NCBI GenBank assembly: GCA_011799875.1
Contig: CM022303.1
Location: 188,574,119-188,638,118 of the forward strand
Direction: 5' to 3'
DNA: 64,000 nucleotides
Source of the DNA: Thinopyrum elongatum
Taxonomy: Eukaryota > Streptophyta > Magnoliopsida > Poales > Poaceae
The translations under genes were made by a program, and so were the position numbers. Of the stretch, positions 53,712-63,313 are shown one piece after another. A model generated the notes under the pieces. That model was not told the DNA's origin. It did not search any database and worked only from the letters and a program-made list of their open reading frames with translations. Position 1 is the first letter of the stretch, and each line of letters opens with the position of its first letter.

Positions 53712-54031
53712 CATCTCATATGGAGATGTTTAGGGAAATAGAACCAGAAATTTTTTGCATGGTGTTAACTGAAACATGGATATCTGACTCGTACAGAGTC
53801 CGTTTTGGCCCCACAAGTAGTCAAAAAACTCGTCACGACCAGATACTTCAAAGTATAATACTGTAGGGAACTTTCAGAGAACTTCTCTTAAGGAGTTCGT
53901 TCAGAAACTTGTACGGAAAGTTTCTTAATGAACACTCGGCACACGCGTTTGGAGAACATACACAAAGTCCCAGCTGTGGACCTAGTTCATCACCATAACT
54001 AAGGTCTCCTATATTTCTCTAGATGTAATTG
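53712..54031. repeat. B monomer with a 45 bp deletion
   Basis: gaaccagaaa at about 53750 joins ttttttgcatggtg. The missing stretch normally spans attgaatcc to cggaatc. Spacing is 320 bp. It carries the ggccccacaag variant also seen at 47251, 51284 and 59312. Confidence 0.85.
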
Positions 54032-56603
54032 CATCTCATATGGACATGTTTAGGGTAATAGAGCTGAAAAAATTGAATCCAACTACACAAGAACTAGTCT
54101 GTAACTGTCATTCAGAATCAGTTTTGCGAAGTGTTAACTGAAACTGCATATCTAACTCATACGGAGTCCGTTTTGGCTCTACAAGTAGTTAAAATACTCG
54201 TGGCGACCAGACGCTTCAAAGGATTCTTTCGTAGGGAACTTTTGGAGAACTTTTCTTATGGAGTTCATTCAGAAACTTGTACAAAAACTTTCTTAATGAA
54301 CACTCGACAAACTCCTTTGGAGAACATACACAAAGTCTCAGCTGTGGACCTAACGCATCATCATAACTAAGGTCTCCAGCCTTTCCCTAGACGCAATTGC
54401 ATCTCATATGGAGATGTTTAACGAAATAGAACGGAAAAAATCGAATCCAACTACACAAGAACTAGTGTGTAACTGTTGTTCGGAGTAAGTTTAGCGCAGT
54501 GTTAAGTGAAACATGGATATCTGACTAATACATAATCCGTTTTAGCTCCACAAGTAGTCAAAACACTCGTGACAACCAGGCGCTTCAAAGGATTCTTTTG
54601 TAGGGAATTTTTGGAGAATTTTCCTTAAGGATTTCGTTCCGAAACTTGTACAGAAACTTTCTTAATGCAAACTCGACAAACGCCTTTGGAGAACATAAAC
54701 AAAGTCCGAGCCGTGGACCTAGTGAATCACCATAAATAACACATCCTGCATTTCCCTAGACGTAATTGCATCTCATATGGAGATGTTTATGGAAATAGAA
54801 CCGGAAAAATTTAATGCAAATACACAAGAACTGGTCTGTAACTTTCGGAATCAATTTTGCGGGGTGTTAACTGAAACATGGATATCTGACTCGTACAGAG
54901 TCCGTTTTGGCTCAACAAGTAGTCAAAAAACTCATAACGACCAGATATTTCAAAGTATAATACCGTAGGGAACTTTTAGAGAACTTCTCTTAAGGAGTTA
55001 GTTCAGAAACTTCTACGGAAACTTTCTTAATGAACACTCGACAAACGCCTTTGGAGAACATACACAAAGTCCCAGATGTGGACCTATTGCATCATCATAA
55101 CTAAGGTCTCCTGCATTTCCCTAGACGCAATTGCATCTCATATGGAGATGTTTAAGGAAATAGAACGGAATAAATCGAAGCCAACTACACAAGATATAGT
55201 GTGTAACTATCGTTCGGAATAAGTTTTGTGCAGTGTTAAGTGAAATATGGATATCTGAATAATACAGAGTCCGTTTTGGCTCCACAAGTAGTCAAAACAC
55301 TCGTGACGACTAGGCACTTCAAAGGATTCTTTTGTAAGGAACTTTTGGAGTACTTCTCTTAAGAAGTTCATTCAGAAACTTGTACGGAAACTTTCTTAAT
55401 GCACACTCGACAAACACCTTTGGAGAACATACACAAAGTCCTAGCCGTGGACCTAGTGAATCACCATAATAACGTCTCCTGCATTTCCCTAGATGTAATT
55501 GCATCTCATATGGAGATGTTTAGTGAAATAGAACTGGAAAATTGAATCCAAACACACAAGACCTGGTCTGTAACTTTCAGAATCAATTTTGCGCGGTGTT
55601 AACTGAAACATGGATATCTGACTCGTACAGAGTCAGTTTTGGCTCCACAAGTTGTCAAAAAACTCGTGACAACCAGATACTTCAAAGTATAATACCTTAG
55701 GGAACTTTTAGAGAACTTCTCTTAAGGAGTTCGTTCAGAAACTTGTACGGAAACTTTCTTAATGAACACTCGACACACGCCTTTGGAGAACATACACAAA
55801 GTCCCAGCTGTGGACCTAGTTCATCACCATAACTAAGGTCTCCTATATTTCTCTAGACATAATTGCATCTCATATGGACATGTTTAGGGGAATAGAACAG
55901 AAAAAAAATCGAATCCAACTACACAAGAACTAGTCTGTAACTGTCATTCAGAATCAAATTTGTGCAGTGTTAACTGAAACTGCATATCTAACTCATATGG
56001 AGTCCGTTTTGGCTCTACAAGTAGTTAAAATACTCTTGACGACCAGACGCTTCAAAGTATTCTTTTGTAGGGAACTTTTGGATAACTTTTCTTAAGAGTT
56101 CGTTCAGAAACTTGTACAAAAACTTTGTTAATGAACACTCGATAAATGCCTTTGGAGAACATACACAAAGTCCCAGCTGTGGACCTAGTGCATCATCATA
56201 ACTAAGGTCTCCTGCATTTCCCTAGACGCAATTACATCTCATATGGAAATTTTAAAGGAAATAGAATGGAAAAAATCGAATCCAACTACACAAGAACTAG
56301 TGTGTAACTGTCGTTCGGAATATGTTTTGCGCAGTGTTAAGTGAAACATGGATATCTGACGAATACATAGTCCGTTTTGGCTCCACAAGTAGTCAAAACA
56401 TTCGTGATGACCAGCCACTTCAAAGGATCATTTTGTAGGCAACTTTTGGAGAATTTTCCTTAAGGAGTTTGTTCCGAAACTTGTACAGAAACTTTCTTAA
56501 CGCGCACTCGACAAACGCCTTTGGAGAACATACACAAAGTCACAGCCGTGGACCTAGTGAATCACCATAACTAACGTCTCCTGCATTTCCCTATATGTAA
56601 TCG

Positions 56604-56968
56604 CATCTCATATGGATATGTTTAGGGAAATACACTCGGAAAAATTGAATCCAAATACACAAGAACTGGTCTGTAACTTTCGGAATCAATTTTGCGCGGT
56701 GTTAACTGAAACATGGATATCTGACTCATACGGAGTCCGTTTTGGCTCCACAAGTAGTCAAAAAACTTGTGACAACCAGATGCTTCAAAATATACTACCA
56801 TAGGGAACTTTTGGAGAACTTCTCTTATGGAGTTCATTTAGAAAGTTGTATAGAAATTTTCTTAATGAACACTCGACAAACGCCTTTGGAGAACATACAC
56901 AAAGTCCCAGCTATGGACCTAGTGCATCAACATAACTAAGATCTCCTACATTTCCCTAGACATAATTG
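56604..56968. repeat. Representative B2 monomer (365 bp)
   Basis: B2 differs from B by ggatatgtttaggg, aatacactcgg, gactcatacggagtcc, aacttgtgac, gatgcttcaaa(a/t)tatact, cttttggagaacttctc, a gaaagttgtatagaaa stretch, and the tail agctatggacc, gtgcatcacca or gtgcatcaaca, aactaagatctcc. Full B2 copies lie at 31149, 37301, 38728, 46012, 50047, 53347 and 56604, with partial ones at 33630, 41257 and 43075. Confidence 0.85.
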
Positions 56969-58802
56969 CATCTCATATGGAGATGTTTAGGGAAATAGAA
57001 CCAGAAAAATTGAATCCAAATACACAAGAATTGGTCTGTAACTTTCGGAATCAATTTTGCGGGGAGTTAACTGAAACATGGATATCTGACTCGTACAGAG
57101 TATGTTTTGGCTCCACAAGTAGTCAAAAAAGTCGTGATGACCAGATATTTCAAAGTATAATACCGTAGGGAACTTTTATAGAACTTCTCTTTAGGAGTTC
57201 GTTCAGAAACTTATACGGAAACTTTGTTAATGAACACTCGACAAACGCCTTTGGAGAACATACACAAAGTCCCAGCTGTGGACCTAGTGCATCATCATAA
57301 CTAAGGTCTACTGCATTTCCCTAGACGCAATTGCATCTCATATGGAGATGTTTAAGGAAATAGAACGGAATAAATCGAATCCAACTACACAAGAACTAGT
57401 GTGTAACTGTCGTTCGGAATAAGTTTTGTGAAGTGTTAAGTGAAACATGGATATCTGAATAATACAGAGTCCGTTTTGGATCCACAAGCAGTCAAAACAC
57501 TCATGACGACCAGGCACTTCAAAGGATTCTGTTGTACAGAACTTTTGGAGAATTTCCCTTAAGGAGTTTGTTCCGAAACTTGTACAGAAACTTTCTTAAT
57601 GCACACTCGACAAACGCCTTTGGAGAACATACACAAAGTCCTAGCCGTGGACCTAGTGAATCACCATAACTAATGTCTCCTGCATTTCCCTAGATGTAAT
57701 TGCATCTCATATGGAGATGTTTAGGGAAATAGAACCGGAAAAATTGAATCCAAAGACACAAGACCTGGTCTGTAACTTTCAGAATCAATTTTGTGCGGTG
57801 TTAACTGAAACATGGATATCTGACTCGTACAGAGTCTGTTTTGGCTCCACAAGTAGTCAAAAAACTCATGACGACCAGATGCTTCAAAGGATTCTTTCGT
57901 AGGGAACTTTTGGAGAACTTTTCTTAAGGAGTTCATTCAGAAACTTGTACAAAAACTTTCTTAATGAACACTCGACAAACTCCTTTGGAGAACATACACA
58001 AAGTCCCAGCTGTGGACCTAGTGCATCGTAATAACTAATGTCTCCTGCATTTCCCTAGATGCAATTGCATCTCATATGGAGATGTTTAAGGAAATAGAAC
58101 GGAAAAAAATTGAATCCAACTACACAAGAACTAGTGTGTAACTGTCGTTTGGAATAAGTTTTGCGCAGTGTTAAGTGAAACATGGATATCTGACTAATAC
58201 ATAGTCCGTTTTGGCTCCACAAGTAGTCAAAATGTTCGAGAAGACCAGACGCTTCAAAGGATTCTTTTGCAGGGAAATTTTGGAGAATTTTCCTTAAGGA
58301 GTTCGTTCCTAAACTTGTACATAAACTTTCTTAATGCACACTCGACAAACGCCTTTGGAGAACATACACAAAGTCCTAGCCGTGGACCTAGTGAATCACC
58401 ATAACTAAGGTATCCTGCATTTCCCTAGACATAATTGCATCTCATATGGAGATGTTTAGGGAAATAGAACCGGAAAAATTGAATCCAAATACACAAGAAT
58501 TGGACTGTAACTTTCGGAATCAATTTTGCGAGGTGTTAACTGAAACATGGATATCTGACTCGTACAGAGTGCATTTTGGCTCCACAATTAGTCAAAAAAG
58601 TAGTGACTACCAGATATTTCAAAGTATAATACCGTAGGGAACTTTTATGGAACTTCCCTTAAGGAGTTCGTTCAGAAACTTGTACGAAAACTTTGTTAAT
58701 GAACACTCGACAAACGCCTTTGGAGAACATACAAAAAGTCCCAGCTGTGGACCTAGTGCATCACCATAACTAAGGTCTACTGCATTTCCCTAGATGCAAT
58801 TG

Positions 58803-61800
58803 CATCTCATATGGAGATGTTTGAGGAAATAGAACGGAATAAATCAAATCCAACTACACAAGAACTAGTGTGTAACTATCGTTCGGAATAAGTGTTGTGC
58901 AGTGTTAAGTGAAACATAGATATCTGACTAACACAGAGTCCGTTTTGGCTCCACAAGTAGTCAAAACGCACGTGATGACCAGGCGCTTTAAAGGATTCTT
59001 TTGTAGTGAACTTTTGGAGAATTTTCCTTAAGTATTTTGTTCTGAAACTTGTACAGAAACTTTCTTAATGCACACTCGACAAACGCCTTTGGAGAACATA
59101 CACCAAGTCCTAGCCGTGGACCTAGTGAATCACCATAACTAACGTCTCCTGCATTTCCCTAGATGTAATTGCATCTCATATCGAGATGTTTAGGGAAATA
59201 GAACTGGAAAAATTGAATCCAAACACACAAGAACTGGTCTGTAACTTTCGGAATCAATTTTGCGCGGTGTTATCTGAAACATGGATATCTGAATCGTACA
59301 GAGTCCGTTTTGGCCCCACAAGTAGTCAAAAAACTCGTGACGACCAGATACTTCAAAGTATAATACCGTAGGGAACTTTTAGAGAACTTCTCTTAAGGAG
59401 TTCGTTCAGAAACTTGTACGGAAACTTTCTTAATGAACACTCGACACACGCCTTTGGAGAACATACACAAAGTCCCAGCCGTGGACCTAGTTCATCACCA
59501 TAACTAAGGTCTCCTATATTTCTCTAGACATAATTGCATCTCATATGGACATGTTTAGGGGAATAGAATAGAAAAAATTGAATCCAACTACACAAGAACT
59601 AGTCTGTAACTGTCATTCAGAATCAGTTTTGCGCAGTGTTAACTGAAACTGAATATCTAACTCATACGGAGTCCGTTTTGGTCTACTAGTAGTTAAAATA
59701 CTCGTGGCGATGAGACGCTTCAAAGGATTCTTTCGTAGGGAAATTTTGGACAACTTTTCTTAAAGAATTCGTTCAGAAACTTGTACAAAAACTTTCTTAA
59801 TGAACACTCGACAAACTCCTTTGGAGAACATACACAAAGTCCCAGCTGTGGACCTAGTGCATCATAATAACTAAGGTCTCCTGCATTTCCCTAGACGCAA
59901 TTGCATCTCATATGGAGATGCTTAAGAAAATAGAATGGAAAAAAATTGAATCCAACTACACAACAACTAGTGTGTAACTGTCGTTCGGAATAAGTTTTGC
60001 GCAGTGTTAAGTGAAACATGGATATCTGACTAATACAGAGTCCGTTTTGGCTCCACAAGTAGTCAAAATGTTCGTGACAACCAGGCGCTTCAAAGGATTC
60101 TTTTGCAAGGAACTTTTGGTTAATTTTCCTGAAGGAGTTCATTCCTAAACTTGTACATAAACTTTCTTAACGCACACTCGACAAACGCCTTTGGAGAACA
60201 TACACAAAGTCCTAGCCGTGGACCTAGTGAATCACCATAACTAAGGTCTCCTGCATTTCCCTAGACGTAATTGCATCTCATATGGAGATGTTTAGGGAAA
60301 TAGAACCGGAAAAATTGAATCCAAATAAACAAGAATTGGTCTGTAACTTTCGGAATCAATTTTGCGCGGTGTTAACTGATACATGGATATCTGACTCGTA
60401 CAGAGTGCATTTTGGCTCCACAAGTAGTCAAAAAAGTCATGACGACCAGATATTTCAAAGTATAATACCATAGTGAACTTTTATATAACTTCTCTTAAGG
60501 AGTTCGTTCAGTAACTTGTACGGAAACTTTGTTCATGAACACTCGACAAACGCCTTTGGAGAACATACACAAAGTCCCAGCTGTGGACCTAGTGCATCAT
60601 CATAACTAAGGTCTACTGCATTTCCCTAGACGCAATTGCATCTCATATGGAGATGTTTAAGGAAATAGAACGGAATAAATTGAATCCAACTACACAAGAA
60701 CTAGTGTGTAACTGTCGTTCGGAATAAGTTTCGTGCAGTGTTAAGTGAAACATGGATATCTGACTATTACAGAGTCCGTTGCGGCTCCACAAGTAGTCAA
60801 AACGCTCTTGCTGACCAGGCACTTCAAAGGATTCTTTTATAGTGAACTTTTGGAGAATTTTCTTTAAGGATTTTGTTCCGAAACTTGTACAGAAACTTTC
60901 TTAATGCACACTCGACAAACACCTTTGGAGAACATACATCAAGTCCTAGCCGTGGACCTAGTGAATCACCATAACTAACATCTCCTGCATTTCCCTAGAC
61001 GTAATTGCATCTCATATGGAGATGTTTCGGGAAATAGAACCGGAAAAATTGAATCCAAATACAAAAGAATTGGTCTGTAACTTTCGGAATCAATTTTGCG
61101 TGGTGTTAACTGAAACATGGATATCTGACTTGTACACAGTCCGTTTTGGCTCCACAAGTAGTTAAAAAACTCTTGACGACCAGATATTTTAAAGTATAAT
61201 ACCGTAGGGAACTTTTATAGAACTTCTCTTAAGGAGTTCGTTCAGAAACTTGTACGGAAACTTTGTTAATGAACACTCGACAAACGCCTTTGGAGAACAT
61301 AAACAAAGTCCCAGCTGTGGACCTAGTGCATCATCATAACTAAGGTCTACTGCATTACCCTAGATGCAATTGCATCTCATATGGAGATGTTTAAGGAAAT
61401 AGAACGGAGTTAATCGAATCCAACTACACAAGAACTAGTGTGTAACTGTCGTTCGGAATAAGTTTTGTGCAGTGTTAAGTAAAACATGGATATCTGACTA
61501 ATACAGAGTCCGTTTTGGCTCCACAAGTTGTCAAAACGCTCGTGATGACCAGGCGCTTCAAAGGATTCTTTCGTAGTGAACTTTTGGAGAATTTTCCTTA
61601 AGAATTTTCCTTAAGGATTTTGTAAAATACTCGTGGCGACCAGATGCTTCAAAGGATTCTTTTGTTGGTAACTTTTGGAGAACTTTTCTTAAGGAGTTCG
61701 TTCGGAAACTTGTACAAAAACTTTCTTAATGAACACTCGACAAACTCCTTTGGAGAACATACACAAAGTCCCAGCTGTGGACCTAGTGCATCATCATAAC

Positions 61801-62437
61801 TAAGGTCTCCTGCATTTCCCTAGACACAATTGCATCTCATATGGAGATGTTTAAGGAAATAGAACGGAAAAAATCGAATCCAACTACACAAGAACTAGTG
61901 TGTAACTGACGTTCGGAATAACTTTTGCGCAGTGTTAAGTGAAACATGGATATCTGACTAATACAGAGTCCGTTTTGGCTACACAAGTAGTTAAAATGTT
62001 CGTGATGACTAGGCCCTTCAAAGGATCCTTTTGGAGGGAACTTTTGGAGAATTTTCCTTAAGGAGTTTGTTCCTAAACTTGTACATAAACTTTCCTAATG
62101 CACACTCGACAAACGCCTTTGGAGAACATACACAAAGTCCTAGCCGTGGACCTAGTGAATCACCATAGCTAAGGTCTCCTACATGTCCCTAGACGTAATT
62201 GCATCTTATATGGAGATGTTTAGGGAAATAGAATAGAAAAAATTGAATCCAAATACATAAGATTTGGTCTGTTACTTTCAGAATCAAATTTGCGCGGTGT
62301 TAACTGAAACATGGATATCTGACTCGTAGAGAGTCTGTTTTGGCTCCAAAAGTAGTCAAAAAACTCGTGATGACCAGATACTTCAAAGTATACTACCGTA
62401 GGGAACTTTTAGATAACTTCTCTTAAGGAGTTCGTTC
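58803..62437. repeat. Satellite array, zone 7: A plus B/C-hybrid dimers to the array edge
   Basis: Anchors: A 58803, B 59172, C 59537, A 59904, B/C 60274, A 60639, B/C 61008, A (fused) 61373, A 61833, B 62202. B/C hybrids have a B head and a C tail (gtgcatcatcat, ctgcat) and pass straight to A, giving a dimer of about 734 bp. The final B stops after gttcgttc at 62437, where retrotransposon sequence begins. Confidence 0.9.
61373..61832. repeat. Fused A-C block (460 bp) with a local tandem duplication
   Basis: The A monomer runs to ggagaattttccttaag, then aattttccttaag is repeated in tandem (about 61590-61615). The sequence then continues ggattttgtaaaatactcg, entering the second half of a C monomer. 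The duplication sits directly at the fusion point, which suggests slippage during the same event. Confidence 0.85.
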
Positions 62438-63283
62438 TGGAGGCTTGATATCCTCGGCCCTTTCCCCCGAGCTGCCGGGGGTTTTGAATTATTGTTCATT
62501 GCAATCGACAAGTTTACAAAGTGGCCGGAAGTAGAAGCCGTGAGGAAGGTGACTGCTCAGTTAGGTATCAAGTTCTTGAAAGGATTGGTGTGCCGCTTCG
62601 GGGTCCCTGCTCGGATCATCACTGACAATGGCACCCAATTCACGAGATACGCCTTCATGCAATATGTTCATGCCCTCGGAAGCAAGATCTCATTTGCCTC
62701 TGTTGCACATCCCAGAAGCAATGGACAAGCTGAGAGGGCGAACGCTGAAGTGTTGCGAGGACTCAAGACGAGAACATTTGATAAGCTGCAGAAGTACAGC
62801 AGGCGATGGATCGACGAGCTGCCGGTGGTTCTTTGGTCCTTCAGAACGACACCAAATCGAGCTACCGGTCAGACTCCCTTCTCCCTAGTCTATGGGGCAG
62901 AAACAGTTATCCCCGCGGAACTCATGTATGGGTCCCCTCGAGTGCTTGCCTATGATGAAGTAGTGCAGGAACAGCACCACCGTGACGATGCTGTGCTTCT
63001 TGACGAGAACCATCTCCGGGCTGCTATGCGTGCTGCACGCTACCAGCAAGCCCTGCGTCGCTATCACAGCCGCAGGGTTCATGCCCGGAGTTTTGAGGAA
63101 GGCGACCTTGTCCTTAGGCGCGTTCAGTTCGCCAAGGGTACAAACAAGTTGACGCCAAAGTGGGAAGGCCCTTACCGGGTAGTACGAGTCACCCGACCTG
63201 GCGCAGTCCGTCTGGAGACCGGAGATGGCATTCAATTGCAAAACTCATTGAATATTGAGCATCTCCGCAAGTTCTACCCGTAA
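62438..63283 (+). CDS. Ty3/gypsy integrase, catalytic core and C-terminal part (5' partial)
   Basis: Integrase joins retroelement cDNA to chromosomal DNA. The open frame extends upstream of the first ATG-like position to the satellite junction (62438), opening W-R-LDILGPFPRAAGG, a typical core start, so this is a truncated polyprotein and no true start codon exists. About 281 residues remain. The catalytic triad is visible: Asp at residue 24 (AIDKFTKW), Asp at 63 (TDNGTQF) and Glu at 99 (SNGQAERAN), with 35 residues between the last two (D,D35E). RTTPNRATGQTPFSLVYG follows near residue 145. A GPY/F-type motif (KWEGPYRV) is at residues 241-248, and the frame ends EHLRKFYP with a stop at 63281-63283. 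The HHCC zinc finger is missing. No frameshift or stop interrupts the remainder, suggesting fairly recent insertion. The exact gypsy lineage is not resolved. Confidence 0.93.
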   Translation, partial: WRLDILGPFPRAAGGFELLFIAIDKFTKWPEVEAVRKVTAQLGIKFLKGLVCRFGVPARIITDNGTQFTRYAFMQYVHALGSKISFASVAHPRSNGQAERANAEVLRGLKTRTFDKLQKYSRRWIDELPVVLWSFRTTPNRATGQTPFSLVYGAETVIPAELMYGSPRVLAYDEVVQEQHHRDDAVLLDENHLRAAMRAARYQQALRRYHSRRVHARSFEEGDLVLRRVQFAKGTNKLTPKWEGPYRVVRVTRPGAVRLETGDGIQLQNSLNIEHLRKFYP

Positions 63284-63288
63284 GGCGC

Positions 63289-63313
63289 GGCTGTCGGGCC
63301 CTGCCCGGCAGCC
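63289..63313. repeat. GC-rich hairpin just after the integrase stop
   Basis: ggctgtcgggc (63289-63299) and gcccggcagcc (63303-63313) pair at 10 of 11 positions around a 3-base loop, 5 bases after the stop codon. It could affect the end of the pol transcript or be incidental GC-rich structure. Confidence 0.6.

Larger units (their letters stand above)
44541..58802. repeat. Satellite array, zone 6: super-repeat of 3.3-4.0 kb
   Basis: Anchors: A 44541, B 44910, C 45275, A 45643, B2 46012, B 46377, A 46742, B 47111, C 47475, A 47843, B 48211, A 48575, B 48944, C 49309, A 49678, B2 50047, B 50411, A 50775, B 51144, C 51509, A 51877, B 52245, C 52610, A 52979, B2 53347, B (short) 53712, C 54032, A 54400, B 54769, A 55134, B 55502, C 55866, A 56235, B2 56604, B 56969, A 57334, B 57703, A 58068, B 58438. 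The block A-B-C-A-B2 starts at 44541, 48575, 51877 and 55134. It is followed by B at once, and that B is a B/C hybrid passing to A in all but one case. Private variants confirm the register: acacaagacctggtc in the B before C (44910, 48944, 52245, 55502), and gaatcaaatttg in the next C. Confidence 0.9.

Noticed and set aside
21727..61157. The same class of frames in the right array, including 107-116 codon examples at 28039, 36944, 43083 and 44918
   Set aside because: The longer ones arise where a chance base change removes a stop in one copy. Neighbouring copies are interrupted and no start context or family match is visible.
1..62437. CRISPR-like array
   Set aside because: The repeats are 366 bp head-to-tail units with no short repeat/unique spacer pattern, in a eukaryotic context.
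1..62437. Ribosomal RNA, 5S or intergenic-spacer tandem repeat
   Set aside because: No rRNA-like core, no polymerase I or III promoter elements recognised, and the composition does not resemble 5S units.
1..62437. CENP-B-box-like sites in the satellite
   Set aside because: The ttcgg stretches lack the required cggg part at the right spacing, and such boxes are a mammalian feature.
1..62437. Naming the satellite as a known Triticeae family (Afa/pTa535, pSc200, Spelt52)
   Set aside because: Length and a short stretch such as gacaaacgcctttgg are only loosely reminiscent from memory. Without an alignment no name can be supported.
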